A stretch of 64,000 bases of DNA from Lachnospiraceae bacterium NK3A20 (GTDB lineage: Bacteria > Bacillota > Clostridia > Lachnospirales > Lachnospiraceae). The stretch spans positions 1-64,000 of the forward strand of contig FNQX01000021.1 of the NCBI GenBank assembly GCA_900107575.1, written 5' to 3'. Under the pieces are notes generated by a model. That model was not told where the DNA came from, searched no databases, and saw nothing but the letters and a program-made list of their open reading frames with translations. This document shows, one piece after another, positions 10,271-18,646 of the stretch (position 1 is the stretch's first letter; every line of letters begins with the position of its first letter). The position numbers and the translations under genes were made by a program.

Positions 10271-11317
10271 TAATGTCAGCATCTCCTTCTCTCCCACGGT
10301 TGATTCCCTGACGAAAAGCTTCGACGGAATGAGCTGATAGGCCGGAACTTCTGTGTCCCCCGCAAGGGCAACCGCCGTGGCCGCGAGCTTCTGCCCGAAG
10401 TCATCATAAGCGTAGCCTACTGCTGTGAGCCGCGGCATGATGGACTCTGCAATGAAAGTATTGTCGAAGCTGAGAACCGCAATGTCTTCCGGGATCCGCA
10501 GCCCCCGCTCCCTGATCGCGTGCTCTACGCCCACGGCAGAGAAATCGTTGATCGCCATGACGGCAGTCGGCATGGTGCGGCCGATATTGCTGTGGAAGAG
10601 CTCGTTCATGCACTTGTAGCCCCCCGCAATATCGTAGTCGGAATCCATGATGTACCGCTCACGGTAAGTAATGCCGCGCGCCTTGAGAACGCTGCGATAG
10701 CGCGTTCTTTTCTCAAAAGTGGAGCGGACGCTCCCGTGGCCTCCGATGAGTGCGATGTGGCGGTGTCCCCGTGAGAACAGGTGCTCCATTGCAAGGTCCA
10801 CGCCGCTCATCTCATCAATACAAACCTGATAGACGCGGGCGCCGTCCACCTTGCCTGTCGTCACGATCGGAATGTTGTCTGAGATCCGGTTGATCAGATC
10901 GGCGTAATCCGGATCTGTCTGCTGTTCGTCGCTCTTGCCGCCCATGAGGATCAGAGCATCCGCACGCGTGTCGACCATGCGCTGCAGGCATTTCACCTCC
11001 AGATCGTAACGGTTCATCGCGTCATAGATCACCGCATTGTAGCCCTCTGCCTCGAGCTCTCTCGAAATCCGCGTGATGATGCGGGTGTAGTAAGGATTCT
11101 CTATGTCCGCGGCCACAATGCCGACATTTCTCGTCCGGGTCGTTGTCAGCCCCTGCGCGAGCGCGTTAGGACGGTAGTCGTATTTGCGTATGATCTCCTG
11201 TACGCGCCTCTTCTTCTCATCCGACACCCTGGCGCTCCCCGTCATGACACGGGAGACAGTGGCAGGCGAAACGTCCGCTTCTCTTGCGATCTGGTAGATG
11301 TTCACTTCATCTTTCAT
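10268..11317 (-). CDS. LacI-family transcriptional repressor
   Basis: A 349-residue repressor. Residues 4-60 are the LacI helix-turn-helix with hinge (YQIAREADVSPATVSRVMTG, then YDYRPNALAQGL). Residues about 63-340 are the periplasmic-binding-protein-like effector domain. It lies between the importer operon (same strand, downstream) and the divergent GH2 gene. TGAAA-NCGN-TTTCA sites occur before its own gene, before the importer and inside the start of the GH2 gene, so it probably represses all three and is released by a sugar imported or produced by them. The effector is not known. Confidence 0.95.
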   Translation of the reverse strand: MKDEVNIYQIAREADVSPATVSRVMTGSARVSDEKKRRVQEIIRKYDYRPNALAQGLTTTRTRNVGIVAADIENPYYTRIITRISRELEAEGYNAVIYDAMNRYDLEVKCLQRMVDTRADALILMGGKSDEQQTDPDYADLINRISDNIPIVTTGKVDGARVYQVCIDEMSGVDLAMEHLFSRGHRHIALIGGHGSVRSTFEKRTRYRSVLKARGITYRERYIMDSDYDIAGGYKCMNELFHSNIGRTMPTAVMAINDFSAVGVEHAIRERGLRIPEDIAVLSFDNTFIAESIMPRLTAVGYAYDDFGQKLAATAVALAGDTEVPAYQLIPSKLFVRESTVGEKEMLTL

Positions 11318-11338
11318 GGAATCCGCCTCTGCGCTTTA

Positions 11339-11352
11339 TGAAATCGCTTTCA
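11339..11352. promoter_or_regulatory. LacI-type operator between repressor and GH2 genes
   Basis: TGAAATCGCTTTCA matches the LacI-family consensus with a central CG. It lies 22 bases upstream of the repressor start codon and within the 236-base divergent region shared with the GH2 gene, consistent with autoregulation. Confidence 0.75.
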
Positions 11353-11470
11353 GTTCCTAAAGAAACTATAGCGCTGCGTGCCTGGCATTGCAACCTGGCA
11401 GTTCTCAGAATAAAGTCGCTAATTTACAACTTATGCCTCCATATTCCATGGATTTCCATAATAGTGCGCC

Positions 11471-11476
11471 TATAAT
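11471..11476 (+). promoter_or_regulatory. Probable -10 box of GH2 gene
   Basis: A consensus TATAAT lies 77 bases before the GH2 start codon. No good -35 hexamer is found at 16-18 bases upstream. Confidence 0.5.
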
Positions 11477-11553
11477 GAAGCGTAAAGGCAGGGACTTTTG
11501 TCTACAATTCACAAGCATTCACAAACCAGCCACAACATGCAGGAGGTGCCCTT

Positions 11554-14004
11554 ATGGCTCATATTCCCAACGATATATCTGTGAAAACGCTTTCAAACCA
11601 CTGGCTCTTCCACTGGGGAGATCTCCCGGACAGCTGGCAGAAAGGCGCTGACGAGGCCGCTTTCTCCCCTGTCACAATTCCGCATGACTGGTCTGTTACT
11701 TTCCCTTTCTCCGAAGAGAATTCCTCCGGCACCGGCTATGTCCGTGGCGGCACCGGCTGGTACCGCTGCCATTTCACCCTGCCGGAAGATAAAAGAGGCT
11801 CCACTATCACCCTCTCTTTCGGCGGCGTGTATAAACACGCCTCAGTCTGGGTGAACGGCTATTACAAAGGCTTCCACGCGAACGGATACACGCCTTTCTC
11901 CTATGACATTACAGACGATGTCCGCTTCGGCGAGGGCAGGGATCAGGAGAATGTCATCGCAGTCCGCGTCGTGCACGAGGATATCGCGGACTCCCGATGG
12001 TTCACAGGCTCCGGCATTGAGCGCTCGGTAAAGCTCATCATCACGCCCGGGGTACATGCTGCGGAGTACGGCGTCTTCTTCGAGACACTGCGCGCTGACA
12101 AAGAGAGCGCAGATCTTCGCTTCAGCGCGAAGATCTGCAATGATACGGCCAGCGATGTCGACGCCACGGTGAAGTTTGAGCTGACACCTGTTGATGGGAA
12201 TGAAGTGGCAGAGGCAAAGAATGTCAGCGCAGAAACTGAACCGACTGTCAGAATTTCCATCCCTGCGGGCAGCAGCGCTGTTGCCACCGCGGAATGCAGT
12301 CTCCCCTCTCCCGCCCTCTGGTCGCCGGAGCATCCTTCTCTGTATACGCTTCGCACTTTCATTGATAATGGTGAAGGCGGTTTCTACCTTACAGGGGAAG
12401 AGAGAGTCGGTATCCGCACCTTCTGTTTTGACCCTGATCATGGATTCTTCCTGAATGGAGAGAACTATAAACTCAAGGGCGTCTGCCTCCACGAAGACTG
12501 CGGCGCGCTCGGAAATGCCGCTTATAAAGAGGTGTGGTATCGGCGGCTGAGAAAACTCAAGGACGTTGGCTGCAATGCGATCCGCATGAGTCATAATCCT
12601 CACTTTGCGGGGCTGTATGAGCTGTGCGATGAACTTGGCTTCTTTGTGATGGACGAGGCGTTTGATGAATGGGAGGGGCCGAAGAATAAATGGAGCCACG
12701 GACATAACGTCTATCCGCCGCGGCACGAGGGGTATTACGAGGACTTTCCGGAGAATCACGAGAAAGATCTTAAGGCAATGATCCTGCGGGATTACAACCA
12801 CGCCAGCGTCATTCTGTGGAGCATCGGCAATGAGATTGACTACCCGAACGACCCTTACTGCCACCCGCTCTTCTCTGAAATGACAGGCAACAATGACGCC
12901 GACAAGCCCGCCGCGGAACGCATGTACAATCCCGACCGTCCGAACACAGAACGAATTGTGAAGCTGGCTGCAATGCTGGCAGGAAAAGTGCGCTCGTTCG
13001 ACACCACGCACCCTGTCACGCTTGCCGCGGCTTTCCCGGAGCTGTCCGCGCAGATCGGTTTCCTCGACGCACTTGATGTTGCCGGCTACAACTACAAAGA
13101 GCATCTGTATGCAGAGAGCCACAGAACTTTCCCGAAGCTTCCTTTCCTTGGCAGCGAGAATGGGCATTCCTTCTCTGCATGGACCGCTGTGCGGGATACG
13201 GACTATATCTCCGGTCAGTTCCTCTGGACAGGTATTGACTATCTCGGCGAAGCACACGGCTGGCCTGTACGTGCTTCAGGCGCGGGGATCCTTGACCTTG
13301 CGGGCTTCGAGAAGACAGGCTATGCGAGAAGGCAGAGCTTCTGGCTCTCTCCCGAAGAAAAGCCCGTTCTCTCCCTGTCCGCAACGCGCGCAGAGTATGA
13401 ATGTGAGGAATGGAGCCGTCCGCTGCTATCTTCCTGGAATTTTGCTGGCGGCGAGTCCATCGAAGTCCGCTGCTACACGAATCTGCCCGCAGTCGCACTG
13501 TTCCTCAACGGCAGGGATCTTGGAACAAAGGTGCATAACAAAGATACGGAAGACCTTCGCTGGATCGTGCCATTCGAGGCGGGCATACTGGAAGCCAGAG
13601 GCTTTGCCGATGAATCTGCAGAAACAACTGCAGAGCCAGTTGCGACAGCGCGCCTTGTGACCGTCCATGCCGCCGCACAGCTCGAAGTTCATGAATATGA
13701 GGTCCCCGCGGAATTTACCTCAGATCCCTCTCGCCCTGTCCGCCAGCTGGAGATAAGCATTCTCGATGATCAGGGCCTGCCTGTCACTACGGGGGAGTAC
13801 CCTGTTCACGTTGCCGTGCAGGAAGGCAGACTTCTCGGCCTCGAGAACGGGAATATCCAGGATCTGACACCGTATTATGCCGCATCCCGCAATACCTTCC
13901 ATGGACACCTTATCGCCTTCGTGCAGGCAAATGCCAGCTGCCACGAAATGGTGGTGACTGTGTCTGCGGGAGAGCTTGGCGTCAGGAATGTCGTCTTAAG
14001 TTGA
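11554..14004 (+). CDS. Glycoside hydrolase family 2 (beta-galactosidase-like)
   Basis: An 816-residue cytoplasmic glycosidase; no signal peptide is visible. Order: GH2 sugar-binding jelly roll (about 15-190), immunoglobulin-like domain (about 195-300), TIM-barrel catalytic domain (about 300-590), then a C-terminal segment like DUF4982 (TNLPAVALFLNGRDLG) and a final Ig-like part. The acid/base is E427 in WSIGNEID and the nucleophile E535 in LGSENG. AGGAGG precedes the ATG. The gene is divergent from the LacI repressor and carries an operator in its first codons. It probably hydrolyses the oligosaccharide brought in by the adjacent importer. Substrate (beta-galactoside, beta-glucuronide or other) cannot be fixed from sequence. 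Two hairpins follow the stop. Confidence 0.93.
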   Translation: MAHIPNDISVKTLSNHWLFHWGDLPDSWQKGADEAAFSPVTIPHDWSVTFPFSEENSSGTGYVRGGTGWYRCHFTLPEDKRGSTITLSFGGVYKHASVWVNGYYKGFHANGYTPFSYDITDDVRFGEGRDQENVIAVRVVHEDIADSRWFTGSGIERSVKLIITPGVHAAEYGVFFETLRADKESADLRFSAKICNDTASDVDATVKFELTPVDGNEVAEAKNVSAETEPTVRISIPAGSSAVATAECSLPSPALWSPEHPSLYTLRTFIDNGEGGFYLTGEERVGIRTFCFDPDHGFFLNGENYKLKGVCLHEDCGALGNAAYKEVWYRRLRKLKDVGCNAIRMSHNPHFAGLYELCDELGFFVMDEAFDEWEGPKNKWSHGHNVYPPRHEGYYEDFPENHEKDLKAMILRDYNHASVILWSIGNEIDYPNDPYCHPLFSEMTGNNDADKPAAERMYNPDRPNTERIVKLAAMLAGKVRSFDTTHPVTLAAAFPELSAQIGFLDALDVAGYNYKEHLYAESHRTFPKLPFLGSENGHSFSAWTAVRDTDYISGQFLWTGIDYLGEAHGWPVRASGAGILDLAGFEKTGYARRQSFWLSPEEKPVLSLSATRAEYECEEWSRPLLSSWNFAGGESIEVRCYTNLPAVALFLNGRDLGTKVHNKDTEDLRWIVPFEAGILEARGFADESAETTAEPVATARLVTVHAAAQLEVHEYEVPAEFTSDPSRPVRQLEISILDDQGLPVTTGEYPVHVAVQEGRLLGLENGNIQDLTPYYAASRNTFHGHLIAFVQANASCHEMVVTVSAGELGVRNVVLS
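11582..11595. promoter_or_regulatory. Intragenic LacI-type operator in GH2 codons 10-14
   Basis: TGAAAACGCTTTCA closely matches the consensus and lies inside the coding sequence (VKTLS). With the site at 11339 it is 243 bp centre to centre, so it could act as a roadblock or as the second foot of a repression loop. Confidence 0.65.
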
Positions 14005-14036
14005 AGCTCCACCATACTTATGGAGCTTATCTTCCG

Positions 14037-14072
14037 TTCCTGGGGCGATAGCAATCGCCCCAGGAATTTTAT
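14037..14072 (+). terminator. Rho-independent terminator of GH2 gene
   Basis: A perfect 13-bp stem (TTCCTGGGGCGAT with ATCGCCCCAGGAA, loop AGCA) is followed by TTTTATTATTT. A smaller hairpin (AAGCTCCA with TGGAGCTT, 14004-14028) lies just before it. Confidence 0.9.
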
Positions 14073-14077
14073 TATTT

Positions 14078-14580
14078 CTCGCCTGGGGCTATAGAGGGTG
14101 TTCTGAAATTCTGTTACCCCGGCGTGGGGCAATAGCGGCTGTTCGGAAATTCTGTTACCCTGCCTTTGGGTACATACGCGGATTCTGAATTTCTGTTACC
14201 CTTCGATTGGGCACAGGTGGCCTTGCAAATTTTCTGTTACCCCTACATGCGAAAATTCCCCGGGATTTCGGCCCAAATCAGGCTTGAATCCCGGGAAATT
14301 TGCCCTTCCAGGGCTTGAAAAAGGGTAACATTTTTCAATAGCCCGCATATATTTCCAACGTGAGGGGTAACAGATTTCTGAAATCCCCGTATGTACCCAA
14401 GGTCAGGGTAACACTTTTCAAAAAGACCCCTACATTTCCAAAAAAGGGTAACACTTTTTCAGAAAGGCCTCTGTACGCCCAACAATAGCTAACGCATTTT
14501 CAGAACAGCTTCCATAGCTCCAAATGGAAGTAACAGATGACATTGCAGGTGGGAGCAACAGCTTACATTTCAGATGTGGG
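14078..14580. repeat. Mirrored array of about 40-bp repeats around a central hairpin
   Basis: This 590-base gap between convergent genes has no gene. Its left half holds four direct units of 40-42 bp, each ending in CTGTTACCC (14080-14120, 14121-14160, 14161-14201, 14202-14243). Its right half holds at least four units in inverted orientation, with GGGTAAC near 14323, 14365, 14407 and 14447 (period about 41), then two degenerate units to 14580. Between them a stem pairs AATTCCCCGGGATT (about 14254-14267) with AATCCCGGGAAATT (14287-14300). Individual units match across the centre: GGGTACATACG at 14168 and its complement CGTATGTACCC at 14388. Spacers are not unique, so it is not a CRISPR array. 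Confidence 0.8.
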
Positions 14581-14594
14581 TGAAGGCTGTCATT

Positions 14595-16034
14595 TCATCC
14601 CTGTGCCGCGGCCTGCCTCTGCGCGGCGTCTTCGGCTTCCGCCGCCTTGATCATGAGCGCACACTCGATTCTCTTGCGGAAAATCTCGCAGCCATACTCG
14701 TACGTGCCGTGGATGTCCCCGGTCGCGTGGTAAGCATTCGCCGCGCAGCCGCCGGAGCAGTACAGTCTCGCCCAGCAGTTGTCGCAGTCATGTCTTGCGT
14801 AAACGTTGCAGAGCTTGAACTCATCGCGCAGTTCTGTGTTCGTCACGCCGTTCCAGATGTCGCCCATCTTGTAGGTCTCGTCGCCGACGAACTGGTGGCA
14901 GGGGTACAAGTCGCCCTGCGCAGTCACTGCCATGTACTCCGTGCCGGAGCCGCAGCCGGAAATCCTCTTGTAGATGCACGGACCGTGCTCGAGGTTGATC
15001 ATATAGTGATAGAACGTGATGGGATGTCCCGCCCTCTCCCTGCGGATCATGTCCTTCGCGAGGATCTCATATTGTTCAAAAATAACAGGCAGGTCCTCTT
15101 TGGTCAGTGCCGAAGGGGAAGACGGATCTGCCACGACAGGCTCCATGGAGAGCTCATCGAAGCCGAGGTCATCTGCCATGTGGAAGATGTCTTTGGTGAA
15201 GTCTGTGTTGTAATGCGTGAAGGTGCCGCGCATGTAGTAGCCCCGGCCGCCTCTGGACTTGACCAGTTTCTGGAAGTTCGGAACGATCTTGTCATAGGAA
15301 CCATTGCCTGCCTTGTCGACACGGAAACGGTCGTTGACTTCCTTCCTGCCATCCAGAGAGAGCACGACATTGTAGCACTCCTTGTTGGCCCACTCGATAA
15401 CTTCATCGGTCAGATTGACGCCGTTGGTGGTCAGAGTGAAACGGAAGTTCTTATTTTTCTCCTTCTCAATCGAACGGGCATAGGCGACGAGCTGTTTGCA
15501 AACATCGAAGTTGACGAGCGGCTCTCCGCCGAAGAAATCGACCTCCAGATTCTTGCGGAAGCCGGAATTCTCGACCAGGAAATCCAGCGCTCTCTTGCCC
15601 GTCTCGAAGCTCATGAGGCCGGTCTTGTTGTCGAACTTGCCCTGGCTTGCGAAACAGTAGGAGCAGTTCAGGTTGCAGGTGTGCGCAACGAGAAGGCACA
15701 ACGCCTTGACAACCGTCCCCCGCTTCTTGAGATCCAGTGCCTTGTCCTGGAAAACATCTTCCGTGAACAGCTTCTCATCCTGGATGAGTTCGTCGATATC
15801 CCGGAAGGTATCATCAATATCTTCCTGCGTCACCGTCTCTCCGGGGTTGCCATCGGTATCGTTCAGCTGAACGCCGAGGTATTTGCGGGCAATTTCGCTC
15901 CTTGCTTCCTCTCTCGTTCTCCCCGCATCCAGCAGGGCGATCGCGTCGTAGGCAACGTCATCCGTTACATGCACCGAAGCGCTGTAAACGTCGAGAACGA
16001 TATTGTAGCCGTTTAGTTTGTACTGATGAATCAT
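14595..16034 (-). CDS. scfB: SCIFF ranthipeptide maturase, radical SAM/SPASM
   Basis: A 479-residue radical S-adenosylmethionine enzyme that forms thioether cross-links between Cys and other residues of the SCIFF precursor. The radical SAM cluster motif CxxxCxxC is C120, C124, C127 (HTCNLNCSYCF). The first about 100 residues form the peptide-binding leader region, and the C-terminal SPASM domain (about 340-460) is Cys-rich, with CDNCWARLYCSGGCAAN holding auxiliary cluster ligands. The precursor gene lies 232 bases upstream on the same strand, so this is the standard scfA-scfB arrangement of Clostridia. The enzyme family (thioether maturases such as CteB) is well established; the biological role of the product is not. 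Confidence 0.96.
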   Translation of the reverse strand: MIHQYKLNGYNIVLDVYSASVHVTDDVAYDAIALLDAGRTREEARSEIARKYLGVQLNDTDGNPGETVTQEDIDDTFRDIDELIQDEKLFTEDVFQDKALDLKKRGTVVKALCLLVAHTCNLNCSYCFASQGKFDNKTGLMSFETGKRALDFLVENSGFRKNLEVDFFGGEPLVNFDVCKQLVAYARSIEKEKNKNFRFTLTTNGVNLTDEVIEWANKECYNVVLSLDGRKEVNDRFRVDKAGNGSYDKIVPNFQKLVKSRGGRGYYMRGTFTHYNTDFTKDIFHMADDLGFDELSMEPVVADPSSPSALTKEDLPVIFEQYEILAKDMIRRERAGHPITFYHYMINLEHGPCIYKRISGCGSGTEYMAVTAQGDLYPCHQFVGDETYKMGDIWNGVTNTELRDEFKLCNVYARHDCDNCWARLYCSGGCAANAYHATGDIHGTYEYGCEIFRKRIECALMIKAAEAEDAAQRQAAAQG

Positions 16035-16191
16035 GGAACTCCTTCATATACACAGTTGTCAGATCGTATCAATTCAGTACAATCCGAAGCATGAACTACT
16101 CCGGGCGTACTAAAGTATATATTCCAGTTCTGAACTGCTGCGTCCGATCTTCGTCCGGGGAACGCCACGGCACTCTCCGGACACGCCAAAT

Positions 16192-16221
16192 GTGCCGGAA
16201 CGCTTCAATGCGCTCCGGCAC
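16192..16221 (-). terminator. Hairpin between scfA and scfB
   Basis: GTGCCGGA pairs with TCCGGCAC around partly paired GCGC/ACGC bases. It lies about 45 bases past the scfA stop and about 160 bases before scfB. With no strong T-run it may act as an attenuator or 3'-end stabiliser that raises precursor over maturase expression. Confidence 0.5.
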
Positions 16222-16266
16222 TTGACAGCTTGCACTATACTGCCGATACCCAATCTTTAGGATAGA

Positions 16267-16410
16267 TCAGTTATTCTTCTCGCAGTTCTGGTTAGCGATA
16301 CCGCAGGATGTCTTGCATGCGCTCTGGCAGGATGTCTGGCACTCGCCACAGCCGCCGTCCTTAGCGGACGCTGCCATATCACGTGTATTCAATGTCATAA
16401 TGTGCTTCAT
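16267..16410 (-). CDS. scfA: SCIFF ranthipeptide precursor (six Cys in forty-five)
   Basis: A 47-residue precursor peptide, too short for routine gene calling. It begins MKHIMTLNTRDMAASAKDGG, a conserved leader, and continues with the Cys-rich core containing six cysteines at residues 21, 24, 28, 32, 36 and 43, with Thr/Ser between them as thioether acceptors (CQTSCQSACKTSCG). The ribosome site AGGGAGG lies seven bases before the ATG. A consensus promoter precedes it. The radical SAM maturase is the next gene downstream. Identification rests on the exact six-Cys pattern and the maturase neighbour. In Clostridia such ranthipeptides have been linked to population-level regulation, but the function here is inferred. 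Confidence 0.96.
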   Translation of the reverse strand: MKHIMTLNTRDMAASAKDGGCGECQTSCQSACKTSCGIANQNCEKNN

Positions 16411-16484
16411 ATTGTTATCCTCCCTTGGGATGAATCTTCCTCATGCACTCTGATCAGAATGCTCGTTTCCCATGCGTTAGGAAC

Positions 16485-16514
16485 AGTTTACAGGCCGCCG
16501 CCGTGGTTTGTCAA
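16485..16514 (-). promoter_or_regulatory. Promoter of scfA
   Basis: On the minus strand a consensus -35 TTGACA (16509-16514) and -10 TAAACT (16485-16490) are 18 bases apart, 75 bases before the scfA start. The promoter sits directly after the dehydratase stop, so scfA has its own transcript. Confidence 0.75.
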
Positions 16515-16528
16515 GGCTAGCGCAGGGC

Positions 16529-18016
16529 TTAGAGCGTCACACCATCCTTGAAAATCGCGATCTGCCGGAAGCCGTTCTCTTCGTTCCTTGCCTTCTGTCC
16601 GCTCGCGGTCGCAATGACGAGATCGAGGAGCCTGTGGCCCGCCTCATCCAGGGTCTCTTCTCCGGTTGCAACGCCGCCCGCGTTGAAATCAATCCACTTC
16701 TGTTTCTTCTCAAAGATCTGAGAGTTGGAAGAGATCTTGAGCGTCGGTGCCGGCGCGCCGAACGGTGTGCCGCGGCCTGTCGTGAACAGGATGATGGCGC
16801 AGCCTGCTGCCGTAAGATCCGTGGCCGATACCAGGTCGTTGCCGGGACCGTAGAGCATGTTGAGGCCCTTTTCCTTCACAGGCTCCGCGTAGTCAAGGAC
16901 ATCGGAGATCGGCGCGGTGCCTCCCTTCTGAACGCAGCCGCAGCTCTTGTCTTCCAGCGTCGTGATGCCGCCTTCCTTGTTACCCGGGCTCGGGTTATCA
17001 TATACGACCTCGTTGTGCGAGATGAAATAGTCCTTGAAGCCGTTCAGCATGCCGCAGGCTTTGTCGAATACCTCCTGCGTACGGCAGCGGTTCATTAGCA
17101 TTCCCTCGGCGCCGAACATCTCCGGCACCTCCGTGAGAATCGTCGTGCCGCCCATCGCGACCATAAGATCAGAGAAACGTCCGACTGTCGGGTTCGCCGT
17201 AAGCCCTGAGAGGCCATCCGAACCGCCGCACTTCATACCAACCACCAGCTTCTCCACAGAGATCGGCTCTCTCTGATATTTTCCGGCATTCCCGGCGAGC
17301 TCTTCCAGGAGACGCCTGCCTTCCGCAAACTCATCGGATACCTCCTGGCAGGTCAGGAATTTCACCCGCTTCTCATCGTAAGGCCCGAGCTCCTCGAGGA
17401 ACTGCTCGTGTGTCAGATTCTCGCAGCCAAGGGAGAGCACCAGCACGCCGCCCGCGTTCGGATGATGGGCAAGAGCAGCAAGGAGCTTCCTCGTCTGCGC
17501 GTGGTCATGCCCCGTCTGCGAGCAGCCGTACGGATGCGTGAAAGTATACAGGCCGTCAATCGACCCCTGGACGAGATCCTGGTTGTCTGCGACCAGGCGC
17601 TCTGCGATGTTGTTGACGCAGCCGACCGTCGGAATGATCCAGAGTTCATTCCGGACGCCTGCCCTTCCGTCCTCACGCAGGTAACCGTTGAAGGTGCGGG
17701 GAGGAATGGCCTCCAGCTCCTTCACATCCGGGTGGTAGGTGTACTCCACCTCGCCGGAGAGATTTGTCTTCATGTTGTGGGTGTGGACCCAGGAGCCCTG
17801 TGCGATATCCTCCGTCGCGTGGCCGATGGAATAACCGTATTTGATAATCTCATCGTTCGCGTGGATATCCGTAACCGCCATCTTGTGGCCCTGCGGAATG
17901 TCCTCTGCTGCCCTCACGCTGCCGAAGCCTGCGATCTCGACTTCCGTCCCCTTCGCGATCGGCGCTACCGCCACCGCAACGTTGTCCTTGTCTGTAATGT
18001 GTATGATGTTCGTCAT
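16529..18016 (-). CDS. uxaA: UxaA-family altronate/galactarate dehydratase
   Basis: A 495-residue cytoplasmic sugar-acid dehydratase, probably converting D-altronate to 2-keto-3-deoxygluconate in galacturonate breakdown. Residues 1-75 are the small SAF domain and the remainder is the catalytic UxaA domain (FNGYLREDGRAGVRNELWII, GCVNNIAERL, KCGGSDGLSGLTANPTVG, SCGCVQKGGTAP). Single-chain length and Cys/His metal residues fit the family. RBS AAGGTG precedes the ATG. It follows yhcH by 50 bases in one operon. Galactarate or another aldarate is an alternative substrate. No uxaB, uxaC or KDG kinase is in the window, so the rest of the pathway is elsewhere. Confidence 0.9.
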   Translation of the reverse strand: MTNIIHITDKDNVAVAVAPIAKGTEVEIAGFGSVRAAEDIPQGHKMAVTDIHANDEIIKYGYSIGHATEDIAQGSWVHTHNMKTNLSGEVEYTYHPDVKELEAIPPRTFNGYLREDGRAGVRNELWIIPTVGCVNNIAERLVADNQDLVQGSIDGLYTFTHPYGCSQTGHDHAQTRKLLAALAHHPNAGGVLVLSLGCENLTHEQFLEELGPYDEKRVKFLTCQEVSDEFAEGRRLLEELAGNAGKYQREPISVEKLVVGMKCGGSDGLSGLTANPTVGRFSDLMVAMGGTTILTEVPEMFGAEGMLMNRCRTQEVFDKACGMLNGFKDYFISHNEVVYDNPSPGNKEGGITTLEDKSCGCVQKGGTAPISDVLDYAEPVKEKGLNMLYGPGNDLVSATDLTAAGCAIILFTTGRGTPFGAPAPTLKISSNSQIFEKKQKWIDFNAGGVATGEETLDEAGHRLLDLVIATASGQKARNEENGFRQIAIFKDGVTL

Positions 18017-18066
18017 ATTGAATTCACCTTGTTGTTCGTCCCAGACCAGATGCCTGAGCTACACCT

Positions 18067-18513
18067 TTAGTTCAGTTTGATCTTGAATACCGCTTTCTTC
18101 TCATAAGCTGCCGGATCACCGATATTCGGCGCATGCACATCCTGCGGGAAGAATACGGCGAAGTCTCCCTCATTCGCAAGAATCCTGGAGAACTTCCCTT
18201 CATAGAAGCAGATATCCTTTCCGTCTCTGACTTCCACCGGCTCACCCATGATGGCGCGCGGTGCATATCCCATGTATTCGCAGCCCTTGATGACGAGCTG
18301 CAGATCCGCGTAAACATCGTGTGCCTCGGGGCGCGCCTCTTCGAGCTTCTTCTGGGTGGGCTCCTGGATCATGACATAGAGATTCCTGCCGTCGATCTCG
18401 TACGTCCCGGGTTCCAGTGCGGAGAGATCCGTCTCCTTCAGATACTCCGCGATAGCCTTGATGCCCGGCAGTGCTGCATACGTATCAATATGGTCAATGT
18501 GATCGAATATCAT
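18067..18513 (-). CDS. YhcH/YjgK/YiaL (DUF386) sugar-related protein
   Basis: A 148-residue beta-barrel protein of the YhcH family, often found with sialic acid, uronate or beta-galactoside catabolism and thought to bind sugar anomers or a metal. Diagnostic segments are GTYEIDGRNLYVMIQEPTQK, AHDVYADLQLVIKG and FAVFFPQDVHAPN, the latter with the conserved metal/ligand His. AGGAG lies six bases before the ATG. It is the first gene of the yhcH-uxaA operon, which links it to uronate use here. Enzymatic activity is uncertain. Confidence 0.92.
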   Translation of the reverse strand: MIFDHIDHIDTYAALPGIKAIAEYLKETDLSALEPGTYEIDGRNLYVMIQEPTQKKLEEARPEAHDVYADLQLVIKGCEYMGYAPRAIMGEPVEVRDGKDICFYEGKFSRILANEGDFAVFFPQDVHAPNIGDPAAYEKKAVFKIKLN

Positions 18514-18531
18514 TTCGTTCTCCTTTCCCTT

Positions 18532-18575
18532 ATGTAAGCGCTTACATTATACAATCTGAACGCCTTCCCTTGCAA
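18532..18575 (-). promoter_or_regulatory. Promoter and 16-bp palindromic operator of yhcH-uxaA
   Basis: On the minus strand, -35 TTGCAA (18570-18575), 18-base spacer and -10 TATAAT (18546-18551) precede the perfect palindrome ATGTAAGCGCTTACAT (18532-18547), which overlaps the -10 edge and start point. The palindrome fits the catabolite-response (cre) consensus of CcpA and also LacI-family sites, so the operon is probably catabolite- or substrate-repressed. Confidence 0.8.
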
Positions 18576-18646
18576 CCTGTTTTTGAGGCCCCACGAGCGA
18601 AAATTGGCCGCGAAAATCTCATCGCCTTCGCTGTCGAATTCCCCTC

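Noticed and set aside
11842-13257. 471-residue minus-strand frame inside the GH2 gene
   Set aside because: It is the complement of a well-supported GH2 coding sequence and has no recognisable domain.
14078-14580. CRISPR array
   Set aside because: Units are about 40 bp with no unique spacers of constant length, half are inverted, and no cas genes are present.
14574-16016. 480-residue plus-strand frame over scfB
   Set aside because: Antisense shadow of the radical SAM gene, whose motifs and start are clear.
16222-16247. Plus-strand TTGACA near TATACT as a promoter
   Set aside because: Spacing is only eight bases and no plus-strand gene follows.
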